Shown: in pieces, positions 1-8,673 of the stretch | How positions within the stretch are numbered: the first letter of the stretch is position 1 | Layout of the letters: each line of letters starts with the position of its first letter | From: Symbiodinium natans | Lineage: Eukaryota; Sar; Dinophyceae; Suessiales; Symbiodiniaceae | DNA length: 64,000 bases | Assembly: GCA_905221605.1 (NCBI GenBank) | Contig: CAJNDS010002446.1 | Location: 1,051,129 to 1,115,128 of the forward strand | Direction: 5' to 3' | Translations under genes and position numbers: made by a program | Notes under the pieces: model-generated | Told to the model about the DNA's origin: nothing | What the model saw: the letters and a program-made list of their open reading frames with translations, nothing else | Database searches by the model: none

Positions 1-136
1 CCCTATCGTTGTTTAGGGTTTAGGGTTTAGGGTTTAGGGCTTGGGGTTTAGGGCTTGGGGTTAGGGTTTAGGGTTTAGGGTTTAGGGTTTAGGGTTTAGG
101 GTTTAGGGTTTAGGGTTTAGGGTTTAGGGTTTGGGT
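1..136 (+). repeat. TTTAGGG array
   Basis: Telomere-like repeat, mostly perfect TTTAGGG with a few TTGGGG units. A real left chromosome end would show CCCTAAA on this strand, so this is an internal array. Both orientations of the repeat give a stop in every frame within 21 bases, so any coding sequence entering an array must be spliced out or end there. Confidence 0.95.
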
Positions 137-281
137 GTTCAGTCTTTTTGCCTGCTATGTTGCTGATCGAGCTCGACCATGCGCGCGAGTATTGATCCAA
201 GTACGCCAAGTAAGGAACCCCACCTGTGTTAGTTCTCGTTTCTTGAGGCTGGGCCCCTAAACCGCAAACCCCAGACAAAAA

Positions 282-431
282 CTCCTAAAAGCCAGCCATT
301 TGACTGGACTGAGTGGGTTCGCGCCCAATGTCTGTCATGAGGCAGCCTCTAAACTTCGAGTGACCAAGGCGGAGGCAAAGACCGGGAAAGATGCCTGCAC
401 AGCTGGGGTCGGCCAACGACTTAAACCCTAA
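282..431 (+). CDS. candidate exon or 3' end, unknown protein
   Basis: Open on + with natural composition (FAPNVCHEAASKLRV, then TKAEAKTGKDA). It runs into the CCCTAAA array and stops at CCC-TAA, giving a C-terminus ...LKP. No family recognised. The 5' limit is not defined. Confidence 0.4.
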   Translation, partial: LLKASHLTGLSGFAPNVCHEAASKLRVTKAEAKTGKDACTAGVGQRLKP

Positions 432-519
432 ACCCTAAACCCTAAACCCTAAACCCTAAACCCTAAACCCTAAACCCCTAAACCCTAAACCCTAAACCCC
501 TAAACCCTAAACCCCAAAC
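424..519 (-). repeat. CCCTAAA array
   Basis: Telomere-like array, with TTTAGGG on the - strand and a few CCCCTAAA units. It lies between two coding-like islands. Confidence 0.95.
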
Positions 520-521
520 CC

Positions 522-771
522 TATGGGAACCTCTTGTCCCATGGTGCCTATCGTGCCTATCGTGCCTCGGAGCTTTCGAAGATGATCTCTGACAAAAGAT
601 GGCTGTCCGCTGCCGAGTTACCAACGCGAGAGCGTGGAAAGCATGCGTCTGCTGTTGCCGAACCCAGCCCGAACCTGTGCAAAATGCTTTTTTAAAGCCA
701 CGAAGAAAAACCCGCACATTGCTGCGGAGGAGCTTCTTCAACGAAAGGAGTGGGATCAGCTGCTGCGCTAG
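522..771 (+). pseudogene. coding segment with one frame break
   Basis: Frame 1 reads ...ASELSKMISDKRWLSAAEL... and hits TAA at a run of six T (688-693). The adjacent frame then reads ATKKNPHIAAEELLQRKEW and ends at TAG 769-771. One base fewer in the T run would make a single frame, so this is either a young pseudogene or a homopolymer error in the assembly. Product not recognised. Confidence 0.45.
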
Positions 772-877
772 TCCGACTTGATGGAGATGAGAAACCCTAA
801 GACCCAACTCCCCCTAAACCCCTAAAGCTTCCAAAGCCGTGAACCTTGAAACCCTAAACCCAGAAAAGCCCAGAAAA

Positions 878-966
878 ACCCTAAACCCTAAACCCTAAAC
901 CCTAAACCCTAAACCCTAAACCCTAAACCCTAAACCCTAAACCCTAAATTCAAAACCCTAAACCCT
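878..966 (-). repeat. CCCTAAA array
   Basis: Nearly perfect CCCTAAA units directly before the exon at 987. Confidence 0.95.
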
Positions 967-986
967 AAACCCAGGAAACCCAGCAG

Positions 987-1081
987 AAGCCCATGAACCG
1001 AGGCCGTTTACCGAGCTGCGGAGAGGCACCGTGGTCTGCAAGCTCCAGACTCCCCAAGCCGCGTACAACTGGTCTAGGGAT
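987..1081 (+). CDS. exon, unknown protein, joins 1530
   Basis: Starts after GCAG and ends at GAT|GTAGGG. It reads EAHEPRPFTELRRGTVVCK then LQTPQAAYNWSRD. Removing 1082-1529 joins it in phase 0 to VTPGFAKADFKG. The GC-rich codon choice fits coding DNA. No family recognised. Confidence 0.6.
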
Positions 1082-1529
1082 GTAGGGTTTAGGGTTTTAG
1101 GGTTTTAGGGTTTTAGGGTTTTAGGGTTTTAGGGTTTTAGGGTTTTAGGGTTTTAGGGTTTTTGGGGTTTTAGGGTTTTTGGGGTTTTAGGGTTTGAGGG
1201 TTTTCGGGTTTTAGGGTTTTCGGGTTGAAGGGTTTTAGGGGTTTTAGGGTTTTAGGGTTTTAGGGTTTTAGGGTTTTAGGGTTTTAGGGTTTTAGGGTTT
1301 TAGGGTTTTAGGGTTTTAGGGTTTTAGGGTTTTAGGGGTTTAGGGGTTTTAGGGTTTAGGGTTTTAGGGTTTTAGGGTTTTAGGGTTTTAGGGTTTTAGG
1401 GTTTTAGGGTTTTAGGGTTTTAGGGTTTTAGGGTTTTAGGGTTTTAGGGTTTTAGGGTTTTAGGGATTTAGGGATTTAGGGTTCAGGGTTTAGGGTTTAG
1501 GGTTTAGGGCTCAGGGTTGAGGGTTTCAG
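1082..1529 (+). repeat. TTTTAGGG array acting as a likely intron
   Basis: About 400 bases, mostly of the 8-base unit TTTTAGGG (the green-algal telomere type), with TTTAGGG near both ends. It begins GTAGGG and ends GGTTTCAG, so it has GT-AG ends. Its removal keeps the flanking reading frame open. Confidence 0.6.
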
Positions 1530-1613
1530 GTTACTCCGGGCTTTGCGAAGGCAGATTTCAAAGGGCTCATGAGGGTTTGGGAGGCAGTGTACGGTTCAGT
1601 CATTTGGGGTTGA
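1530..1613 (+). CDS. exon with stop, partner of 987-1081
   Basis: Follows GGTTTCAG. It reads VTPGFAKADFKGLMRVW then EAVYGSVIWG and stops at TGA 1611-1613. It could be a terminal exon, or a GT donor near 1593 could be used instead. Confidence 0.55.
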   Translation, partial: VTPGFAKADFKGLMRVWEAVYGSVIWG

Positions 1614-1806
1614 GGGTTAAGAGAGGGTGGGGTTGAGGGTCAAGCCGCCAGGGCACAGGGATTTAGGGTTTAGGGTTTAGGGTTTAGGGTTTAGGGTTTA
1701 GGGCTAGGGTATAGCGGTTGGAGGTTTGGCAGGGTTGTTCGAACTTTCGGGTCACGTCGTGTCGGGTCTCCATGTCTAGTACACTCCCCCATCTAGCGAC
1801 TACTGG

Positions 1807-1892
1807 CAGGGTTTAGGGTTTAGGGTTTAGGGTTTAGGGTTTAGGGTTTAGGGTTTAGGGTTTAGGGTTTAGGGTTTAGGGTTTAGGGCTTG
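1807..1892 (+). repeat. TTTAGGG array
   Basis: Perfect repeat units between two short islands. A shorter array lies at 1661-1705. Confidence 0.95.
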
Positions 1893-1902
1893 GGGTGTTG
1901 GG

Positions 1903-1995
1903 GACATTTTGCACCGGGGCCTGGGCAGGCTTGGTGGTCCTTCGGCAGCGTCCTGGACCATGGCCGTACACCTAGGCTCTCCCGGGTTCTACTAA
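1903..1995 (+). CDS. candidate exon, unknown protein
   Basis: Open frame reading GDILHRGLGRLGGPSAASW then TMAVHLGSPGFY, stopping at TAA 1993-1995. It is flanked on both sides by TTTAGGG arrays. Confidence 0.4.
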   Translation, partial: DILHRGLGRLGGPSAASWTMAVHLGSPGFY

Positions 1996-2004
1996 GTCAG
2001 GAAG

Positions 2005-2128
2005 GTTTAGGGTTTAGGGTTTAGGGTTTAGGGTTTAGGGTTTAGGGTTTAGGGTTTAGGGTTTAGGGTTTAGGGTTTAGGGTTTAGGGTTTAGGGTTTA
2101 GGGTTTAGGGTTTAGGGTTTAGGGTTTG
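2005..2128 (+). repeat. TTTAGGG array
   Basis: Long run of perfect units. Confidence 0.95.
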
Positions 2129-2162
2129 GGGTGTAACGTGTTTACGGCTCGGGGTCTAGGGG

Positions 2163-2214
2163 GAAGACCTTAGGGGCGGGATGAAAGGGAATCTGTTGAG
2201 CCGTGATGCCAGAG
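2163..2214 (+). CDS. exon, joins 2290
   Basis: Reads EDLRGGMKGNLLSRDAR and ends AGAG|GTCGGA. Removing the 75-base element 2215-2289 joins it to GAYIRAAGNGRPSTLN in frame. Confidence 0.5.
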
Positions 2215-2289
2215 GTCGGAATAATTACTAATCTCATTCCCGTATGGTCCCTACATAATTACCCCTCAAAAACCCCATTCTTTATTAAG
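2215..2289 (+). repeat. introner-like element, family B copy 1
   Basis: 75 bases, GTCGGAATAATTAC...TTTATTAAG. The ends are GT and AG, and the termini are partly inverted copies of each other (GGAATAAT against TTTATTAAGG). Related copies lie at 50855-50942 and 55867-56046, and a half copy near 57557-57582. Confidence 0.6.
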
Positions 2290-2399
2290 GCGCCTATATT
2301 CGAGCTGCTGGCAATGGTCGGCCTTCAACTCTAAACCTCATACCCCTCCCAACCGCTTCCATCCCCGGGCCCTGCATCCCATGGCTTCGGTTCCTCCTG
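2290..2399 (+). CDS. exon after family B element
   Basis: Reads GAYIRAAGNGRPSTLNLIPL then PTASIPGPCIPWLRFLL until the CCCTAAA array at 2400. Confidence 0.45.
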
Positions 2400-2498
2400 A
2401 ACCCTAAACCCTAAACCCTAAACCCTAAACCATAAATCCTAAACCCTAAACCCTAAACCCTAAACCCTAAACCCTAAACCCTAAACCCTATATAAACC
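2400..2498 (-). repeat. CCCTAAA array
   Basis: Mostly perfect units. Confidence 0.95.
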
Positions 2499-2839
2499 CT
2501 AAACCTGAAACCCCTATGTCCTTGCTGTCTCTGCTCCCCAAACTGGAATGGTGTGTTCTCCAAGTCCTTTCGGTCTTACCCATTTCCCTACTCCACCATC
2601 TCATCCCAAAACCCTCAACCCCAACACAGCCCTAAACTCTAAACGCTGAAACCTGAACCCTAATCCCTAAACCTTGGACCCCAAACCCCAAACCTTGAGC
2701 CCCAAACCCCAAATCCCAACCCTAAGCCCCAAGCCCTTTGGCTCTTCCTGCAGCCTGCGCTTTGAGGCAGCTGGTTCCAGCTCTACTGCCTTCCAAGGAG
2801 TTCAGGGTGGGCCCTACATCCCTGAACCCCACCAGGAAA

Positions 2840-3058
2840 GAAGACCCTGAACCCCCAAACCCCCCAAACCCCCTAAACCCCCTAAACCCCTTAAACCCCC
2901 TAAACCCCCCTAAACCCCCCAAACCCCCTAAACCCCCTAAACCCTAAACCCTTGCCCCTAACCTCTAGAACCCTAAACCGTAAACCCTAAACCCTAAACC
3001 CTAAACCCTAAACCCTAAACCCTAAACCCTAAACCCTAAACCCTAAACCCTAAACCCC
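2840..3058 (-). repeat. CCCCCTAAA / CCCTAAA array
   Basis: The first half uses longer units (CCCCCTAAA, CCCCCCAAA); the second half is CCCTAAA. The run of Pro-Asn-Pro translations here is an artefact. Confidence 0.9.
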
Positions 3059-3098
3059 AAACCCCAATACACCTCAAGCCCCATGCACCTCCAAGCAG

Positions 3099-3166
3099 GA
3101 CCTACTCCAGCAGCCTCGAGGCGGTGCTTTTCGCCCTGGCCCTGGAGCAGTGGCTTCGAGGCACAG
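3099..3166 (+). CDS. candidate exon, unknown protein
   Basis: AG acceptor at 3097-3098 and ACAG|GTCCGC at the end. It reads TYSSSLEAVLFALALEQWL, with strongly GC-rich third positions. Confidence 0.5.
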
Positions 3167-3179
3167 GTCCGCAGGTTTC

Positions 3180-4090
3180 AGGTTTAGGGTTTAGGGTTTA
3201 GGGTTTGGGGGGCTTAGGGGGTTTAGGGGGCTTAGGGGGTTTAGGGGGTTTAGGGGGTTTAGGGCCCTCACCCAAACGCCGGACCCCCGGCCTCGCACCT
3301 TAAACGGGTGGGGGGATTCCAAGCGCAGGTGCGCGCCTCCGCAGCGTTGGCTTCGGGGCCGTGGCTGTCGCCTTGCGGCCGACCGCCGCAGGCTTGGGTT
3401 CAGGGTTTTCGGAGGGTTTCAGGTTTGGAGTTGGTTTTGAGGGTTTCGCCCTAAGCCTGGCTGCCGCCGCACTCACCTCTGTTGGGGTAGGCGGGCGCAG
3501 CCGAGCGCTCTGTGCCGGGTCAGCCGAGGCACCTGCTCAAAGGCACTTGGCCCTTGAAGGGTCCTTGCCTGGATGGCCCAGCCCCTTGCAAGGCCCTTTC
3601 AGGCCCTGCCGGGAGCCCCTTGGCACCTCCGCCGTGCCAAACTTTGCCCGGGAGGCCTGACGAAGACGTCCCCCTGCGCACTCGGATGCTTTCAGTGTCC
3701 TACCATCTTCGTGCCAACATGTATTTTCGCCATGCACCTAGGCAGTCCCTCGATCAGAAAAGTGCGGCCGAAAACGCCCCTCAGCGCCTGATTCGTTCGG
3801 ATGCTTCCAGCGTCCCTCGCAGGACCAGGTATCTGAATGACAGCAGGTGTTCGCGATGCACCTTGATAACCCGGAGCCGATGGGAAAAGACCAATGAGAA
3901 GGCCCTCCGAAGACGTCCCGGCGAAACCTACATTTCCGGACGCTTCAAGCTGGCAACAGGCTTTCGCCGCTTTCACCGATGCGCCTTGGGATTCCGGAGG
4001 TGAGCAAGTAATGGGAAGGTTCTCCCGTTGTGTAGCGTCTGTCTGCATGCTACTGTCACCAGCGCGCGAAACAAGACCTTAACCCCTCAA
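3180..4090. other. GC-rich unique stretch, degenerate tandem repeat
   Basis: Begins with TTTAGGG and TTTAGGGGG units, then about 750 bases of GC-rich DNA. Motifs recur at about 250-base spacing (GAAGACGTCCC near 3661 and 3907; GGA(T/C)GCTTC near 3683, 3798 and 3937), a worn tandem duplication. Frames are open on + (3512-4003) but I see no clear splice signals or family. Confidence 0.35.
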
Positions 4091-4424
4091 CCTTAAACTT
4101 GATGTTTTTGTTCTCCCCTTGTTCATGTTTTTTTGGGGTGTTCAGGATCTTAAGCTCCGCCCCCAAGTGAACCTAGAAAGCCTTGAGTCCCTGCAGCCGC
4201 TCAGTACGCTTTTTAAACCTTCAAAGCCCAACCTCAGCAAAGCTCTCAGAGACCCGAGCCCTGAAGCCCCAAAGCTTCAGCCCTGAACCGCGAACCTTAA
4301 ACCCCAGATCCTGGACCCCAAGCCCTAAACCCTAAACCCTAAGCCTCCAAACCCTGAACCCTGAACCCTAAACCCTGCGCTTGAAGGCCGGGCCCTAAGC
4401 CCTGTACATGCAATGTAACCTAAG

Positions 4425-4509
4425 CATGCTCCCGGAACGGCTTGTAAGAGGATTCTGTATCAGACAGTGCCCGAACTCAATTCTTGCTGATTCGCGGGCC
4501 AGGTTTTAG
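4425..4509 (+). CDS. candidate exon, unknown protein
   Basis: After CCTAAG. Reads MLPERLVRGFCIRQCPN then SILADSRARF and stops at TAG. Confidence 0.4.
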
Positions 4510-4545
4510 TTTTTTTGACTTGTCTTTGCGTGCAGGTGACATGAA

Positions 4546-4667
4546 GTACCCAGACCCCTGGGAGGATCCCAAAAGTAGAACCCCCCTCCCATAGCTATAC
4601 CACTATTGGGTAATTCTTAGGAACCCTTAAGGGGATCTACTTTGTGGATCCTCCCAGGGGTCTGAAG
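4546..4667 (+). repeat. foldback element, possible intron
   Basis: Contains perfect 19-base inverted arms CAGACCCCTGGGAGGATCC (4551-4569) and their complement (4646-4664), extended by a second match (AAAGTAGA). TGAAGTA occurs at 4542-4548 and 4663-4669 and looks like a target duplication. GTACCC and CTGAAG could serve as splice ends. Read that way, 4536-4545 joins 4668-4731 as DMNRVGTSCLASRTSKW... and stops at TGA. Confidence 0.55.
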
Positions 4668-4731
4668 TAGGGTTGGCACCAGCTGCTTAGCCTCACGAAC
4701 TTCCAAGTGGCATAACAAGATGCCACCCTGA
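4668..4731 (+). CDS. candidate exon after the foldback
   Basis: Depends on the splice reading of 4546-4667. It gives ...RVGTSCLASRTSKWHNKMPP and stop. Precise excision of one target duplication would give a different, shorter frame. Confidence 0.3.
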
Positions 4732-4739
4732 ACCCTAAA

Positions 4740-4880
4740 GCCGAAACCCTAAGCCCTAAGCCCTAAGCCCTAAGCCCTAAGCCCTAAGCCCTAAGCCCTA
4801 AGCCCTAAGCCCTAAGCCCTAAGCCCTAAGCCCTAAGCCCTAAGCCCTAAACCCTAAACCCTAAACCCTAAACCCTAAAC
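4740..4880 (-). repeat. CCCTAAG array grading into CCCTAAA
   Basis: About 14 perfect CCCTAAG units, then CCCTAAA. The sharp change of unit suggests local amplification of one variant. Confidence 0.95.
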
Positions 4881-4899
4881 CGTAAACCGCTAACCCTAG

Positions 4900-5058
4900 T
4901 TCCGACATGTGGCCAGCCTCCCCGATGCCAAAGCCATCACTAGGGCTTTGGTGAATGCATGCAGGGCTCCCTCTCGCTTTGGGGGATACTAGCCATAAGC
5001 AACCACGTGGAGTACCAAGAAATTGAGAGGCGGATCTGGGGAGAAACGCTAACTGCAC
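4900..5058 (+). pseudogene. coding segment with a G-run frame break
   Basis: Follows CCCTAG. It reads RHVASLPDAKAITRALVNA then CRAPSRFG up to a run of five G (4981-4985). A neighbouring frame continues LAISNHVEYQEIERRIWGET. One more G would join them. As at 688-693 the break is in a homopolymer. Confidence 0.45.
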
Positions 5059-5379
5059 CCCTAAACCCGAAATCCTAACTCTAAACCCTAAACCCGAAAC
5101 CCGAAACCCTAAACCCTAAACCCTGAACCCGAAACCCTAAACCCTAAACCCTAAAAACTTTTTACTATGTACCGTTCGCTCATATGACTCATGCGAGCAA
5201 TCGTTGACGAACCCCTAGGTCCCCTAAAGCTAAAACCCCCGAGTCCCTAAGCCCTGAGCCCGAAATCTTAAACCCTCAAAACCCCCAAACCCTGCTCCCT
5301 AATCCCTAAACCCTAAACCCTAAACCCCGAACCCTGAACCCTAAACCCTAAACCCTCTCCTTGACTGCGCATCCCCTTG

Positions 5380-5487
5380 CGAGGCTATTGGCTGGCGCTG
5401 GCTCTCTACGAGGCCGTGTGGCGGCAGCGGCTGGAGTTGTGGGTTCCCCGTAGCCCAGTCGTGCCCTGCAGCTCTCTTCGTTTCCAG
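5380..5487 (+). CDS. candidate exon, unknown protein
   Basis: Reads RGYWLALALYEAVWRQRLEL then WVPRSPVVPCSSLRFQ, flanked by CCCTAAA on the left and TTTAGGG on the right. Confidence 0.45.
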
Positions 5488-5586
5488 GGTTTAGGGGTTT
5501 AGGGGTTTAGGGTTTAGGGTTCAGGGTTTAAGCCTAGCCCGGGCTTCAGTTTCGGCACAGCTTATGGGGTTGTTTGAGAAAATTGA

Positions 5587-5943
5587 GTCTTGCTGTTGAG
5601 CAAGGGGTTACCACGCGAGTGGTTTCGGCGTCAACGCGTGAAACGAAAAGGCCAACACAAAAGGCACATTGCATGGTCCTGGTCGCATGCACCCAAACCT
5701 TCAAGATTTGGTCGCTTAGCCATGGTTACGAACGATAATAAGCCCCGCGATATCCAAAATGTTAAAACCCTACCAGGACAGCCAGAGCAAAGTGCTTCGG
5801 TTCATGAAGAATCCCTTCAGCTAGCTCGAGCACAAGCATCAAACTCCCAATCCACGAGAACGGCGAGTACATGCTCTTTTGCAAAAGTCTTTTGTGTACG
5901 AGCACTGCAAGTGGACAAGGAGACGAACAAGATGACATTTTAA
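5587..5943 (+). CDS. open segment of 117 codons, unknown protein
   Basis: Longest non-repeat open frame in the first 10 kb. Basic N-terminal half (LPREWFRRQRVKRKGQHKR), polar C-terminal half, stop TAA. There is no ATG near its start; it opens after a TGA, so it may be an exon. No family recognised. Confidence 0.4.
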   Translation, partial: VLLLSKGLPREWFRRQRVKRKGQHKRHIAWSWSHAPKPSRFGRLAMVTNDNKPRDIQNVKTLPGQPEQSASVHEESLQLARAQASNSQSTRTASTCSFAKVFCVRALQVDKETNKMTF

Positions 5944-6059
5944 GGGACAAGTGGTTGGTAATTCAGCCCTCTGGATGAAGCCTTAAGCCTCAACTGCTCG
6001 TCGTTTTCAGGGCCCTGCATATTTTTCTCAAACCGAAATCCTTAGCCTTGGGCGCCTAA

Positions 6060-6385
6060 ACCCTACATCCCCAAACCCTCGAACCCACTCGAACCCCCCC
6101 CCCCCCCCCCCAAACGCCTAAACCGCCCTCTCAACCCTAAGCCCCCCTTAGGCCTAAGCCCTCTCACCCTAAAGATCCTAAGCCCGCAAAACCCTAAACC
6201 CTGCGCCCTGCAAACCCTAACCCTTAGGCTCAAAGTAGCAAAGTAGCCCAAGAAAAACATTTATACGAAGGCCTTTGGGCCCAAAACCCCTATAATCGAA
6301 GTCCTAAACCCTAAACCCCAAACCCTAAACCCTAAACCCTAAACCCTAAATCCTAAACCCTAAACCCTAAACCTTAAACCCTAAA
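6060..6385 (-). repeat. degenerate then regular CCCTAAA array with C run
   Basis: Starts with degenerate units, includes a run of about 16 C followed by AAA near 6096-6114, and ends in regular CCCTAAA (6300-6385). Confidence 0.85.
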
Positions 6386-6398
6386 TAGACCCTTGCAG

Positions 6399-6530
6399 GT
6401 GGTCATGGCCACCCGACAGGGCAAGCTCCAGCGGCTGGTTTGGGAGTTCGTCCTTCCAGGCGCTTCACGCAGGGTGGCTCCAACCCACAAAAGAATCCTC
6501 CATTTTAAACACCCCAAGAAGCAAGAAGCC
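6399..6530 (+). CDS. exon, unknown basic protein
   Basis: Good acceptor (CCTTGCAG|GTGG). Forty-four codons are open: VVMATRQGKLQRLVWEFVL then PGASRRVAPTHKRILHFK. It ends at the following CCCTAAA array; the donor is not clear. Confidence 0.5.
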
Positions 6531-7420
6531 CTAAACCCTAAACCCTAAACCCTAAACCCTAAACCCTAAACCCTAAACCCTAAACCCTAAACCCTAAACC
6601 CTAAACCCTAAACCCTAAACCCTAAACCCTAAACCCTAAACCCTAAACCCTAAACCCTAAACCCTAAACCCTAAACCCTAAACCCTAAACCCTAAACCCT
6701 AAACCCTAAACCCTAAACCCTAAACCCTAGACCCTAGACCCTAGACCCTAAACCCTAACTAACCCTAAGCCCTAAACCCTAAACCCCCATGGGCGTTCAG
6801 GGCTTTCAGGGACCTCCCGTCCTCCGAAATCCGAGAGGCAGCGAATCCAAGAGTGTACCCACCTGAACCCCCAAACCCAAATCCCCTAAACCCTAAACCC
6901 TAAACTTGTCGCCGTATTCCCTACAAGCCCCACAGTGGGCTGGCACGCTGAAAGAGCCCTAAAACCCTAAGCCCTAAAGCCCTAAATCCCTACACCCTAA
7001 AACTCTAAACCCCACACCCTAAACCCTAGACCCTCAACCCTAAACCCTAAACCCTAAACCCTAAACCCCTAAACCCCTAAACCCTTAAACCCTCAACCCT
7101 CAACCCTAAACCCCTAAACCCTACAACCCTAACCCTAAACCCTAAGCCGGAGGCTTCCTACTGGCAGCCTCGGTTCTGGCGCTGAGTACACTCTTGGATT
7201 CGCTGCCTCTCGGATTTCGGAGGACGGGAGGTCCCTGAAAGCCCTAAACGCCCATGGGGGTTTAGGGTTTAGGGCTTAGGTTTAGTTAGGGTTTAGGGTT
7301 TAGGGTTTAGGGTTTAGGGTTTAGGGTTTAGGGTTTAGGGTTTAGGGTTTAGGGTTTAGGGTTTAGGGTTTAGGGTTTAGGGTTTAGGGTTTAGGGTTTA
7401 GGGTTTCGGGTTAGGGTTTA
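6531..7420. repeat. large inverted repeat of telomere array plus island
   Basis: Left arm: CCCTAAA array, CTAACTAA, then a 70-base island (6790-6860). Right arm: the same island inverted (7188-7256), TTAGTTAGG, then a TTTAGGG array to about 7412. The arms match almost base for base, including the odd CTAACTAA unit. About 330 bases of different CCCTAAA-rich DNA form the loop. Confidence 0.85.
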
Positions 7421-7524
7421 GGGTAGATACAGCTATGTTCAGGCTTGGCTGTGGCTTTATCTTGGGGTTGAGGTCCCCTAAATCCGAAACCCCAAACCCT
7501 CAGCCCTACTTTAGGTTTGTGTAG

Positions 7525-7574
7525 GTCATGGGCCTGGGGCCACCCAAAAGGGCACAGAGCCTAGATGAGCCAAC
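7525..7574 (+). CDS. candidate short exon
   Basis: Acceptor TTGTGTAG|GTC. Reads VMGLGPPKRAQSLDEPT, then CCCCAAA repeats. Confidence 0.35.
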
Positions 7575-7676
7575 CCAAAACCCAAACCCCAAACCCCGAA
7601 CCCCAAACCCCAAACCCCAAACCCCAAACCCCGAACCCCAAACCCCAAACCCCAAACCCCAAACCCCGAACCCCAA
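7570..7676 (-). repeat. CCCCAAA / CCCCGAA array
   Basis: Seven-base units with four C, interspersed with CCCCGAA. Confidence 0.9.
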
Positions 7677-7835
7677 ACAGCTAACCCCAACACTTAAACC
7701 TTAAACCTTGAAACCACCCCAACACTTAGACCTTAAGCTTTGAAACCCTGAAACCCTGAAACTCGGAAACTCGGAAACTTGTAAACCCTGAAGCCCTGAA
7801 ACCCTAAGCCCTAAATTCATCCTTTGTCGCCTCAG

Positions 7836-7872
7836 GCTGCCCTGCCGAAGCCACTGCCTACGAAGCCCAAGG
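7836..7872 (+). CDS. candidate short exon
   Basis: Acceptor with pyrimidine tract (CCTTTGTCGCCTCAG) and donor AAGG|GTAACC. Reads AALPKPLPTKPK. Confidence 0.4.
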
Positions 7873-8061
7873 GTAACCCTTTGTTCGCTAAAGCCTAAAC
7901 CTAGCCCCTAAACCCTAAACCCTAAACCCTAAGCCCTAAGCCCTAAACCCTAAACCCTAAGCCCTAAACCCGAACCCCTCGTTGCGCCCAAAACCCTAAG
8001 CCCAAAACCCCCCTAAGCCCTACGCCCTAAACCCGAAATCCCGAAACCCCAAATCCCCAAA

Positions 8062-8097
8062 CCCGAGGACCTTTATGGCCGCTGGGCTGTCTACTTT
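8062..8097 (+). CDS. exon before a repeated 103-base intron
   Basis: Reads PEDLYGRWAVYF and ends TTT|GTGGTG. Joining to 8201 gives PRRDSRVLPRYYGEATLVPW in frame. Confidence 0.6.
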
Positions 8098-8200
8098 GTG
8101 GTGCTTTACTGTAACTTTAGATCCTTAGCCTTTTTGGGTCTATTGGGTTTCTGAATAAGGCAGCTAAAAGTTTAATTTATAGCTACCCTCCTGAGTGCAG
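8098..8200 (+). repeat. introner-like element, family A copy 1
   Basis: 103 bases, GTGGTGCTTTACTG...GAGTGCAG. A second 103-base copy at 25417-25519 differs at only about nine positions. Both have GT-AG ends and both, when removed, leave an open frame across the joint. Flanking sequences are otherwise unrelated apart from TT before and CCAAG after. Confidence 0.75.
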
Positions 8201-8314
8201 CCAAGAAGAGACTCGCGAGTACTGCCCAGGTATTATGGCGAAGCGACGCTGGTACCCTGGATCCTGGGTCATGAAAGCAGGGTCCTTCGGCGTAGTTTCC
8301 AGCCTGAACCCTAA
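8201..8314 (+). CDS. exon after family A element, 3' end
   Basis: Continues PRRDSRVLPRYYGEATLVPW then ILGHESRVLRRSFQPEP and stops at TAA 8312-8314, inside the first CCCTAAA unit. Function unknown. Confidence 0.6.
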   Translation, partial: PRRDSRVLPRYYGEATLVPWILGHESRVLRRSFQPEP

Positions 8315-8336
8315 ACCCTAAACCCCAAACCCCAAA

Positions 8337-8396
8337 CCCTAAACCCTAAACCCTAAACCCTAAACCCTAAACCCTAAACCCTAAACCCTAAACCCG
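8337..8396 (-). repeat. CCCTAAA array
   Basis: Perfect units between two coding-like islands. Confidence 0.95.
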
Positions 8397-8420
8397 AAGC
8401 CCTAAACCCTAAACCCTAAG

Positions 8421-8522
8421 TACCTCAAAGCCCGGAGTCCAACATACGCCTGTCACCAGAGCCCCGAAGGATAGGGTCGGACAAGGCGGCGCGAAGGCTT
8501 CCTCTCCCTGTCAAGACTCCAG
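8421..8522 (+). CDS. exon, joins 8623
   Basis: Follows CCCTAAG and ends CCAG|GTGCTT. Reads PQSPESNIRLSPEPRRIG then SDKAARRLPLPVKTP. Splicing to 8623 continues DASQTSDEGFGVRSLMR. Confidence 0.6.
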
Positions 8523-8622
8523 GTGCTTTGTAAGGGTTTAGGGTTTAGGGTTTAGGGTTTAGGGTGGGCCTTGCTTGGGGCTGTGCGTCCTTTCTGATTG
8601 TTCGTCCCGTCCCCGCCCTCAG
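8523..8622 (+). repeat. 100-base likely intron containing TTTAGGG units
   Basis: Starts GTGCTTTGTAAGGG, carries about five TTTAGGG-type units, and ends in a pyrimidine-rich acceptor CCCGTCCCCGCCCTCAG. Confidence 0.6.
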
Positions 8623-8673
8623 ATGCATCTCAAACTTCGGACGAAGGCTTCGGGGTGCGTTCTCTCATGCGTG
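8623..8673 (+). CDS. exon, partner of 8421-8522
   Basis: Reads (D)ASQTSDEGFGVRSLMR and ends CGTG|GTAAAG, a good donor. If read instead as a start it would give MHLKLRTKASG. Confidence 0.55.

Noticed and set aside
1-136. True chromosome end at the window start
   Set aside because: The strand is wrong: a left end should read CCCTAAA on +, and many similar arrays are internal.
1700-1806. Minus-strand exon (DMETRHDVTRKFEQPCQ)
   Set aside because: Open by itself, but opposite to all supported exons and without splice signals.
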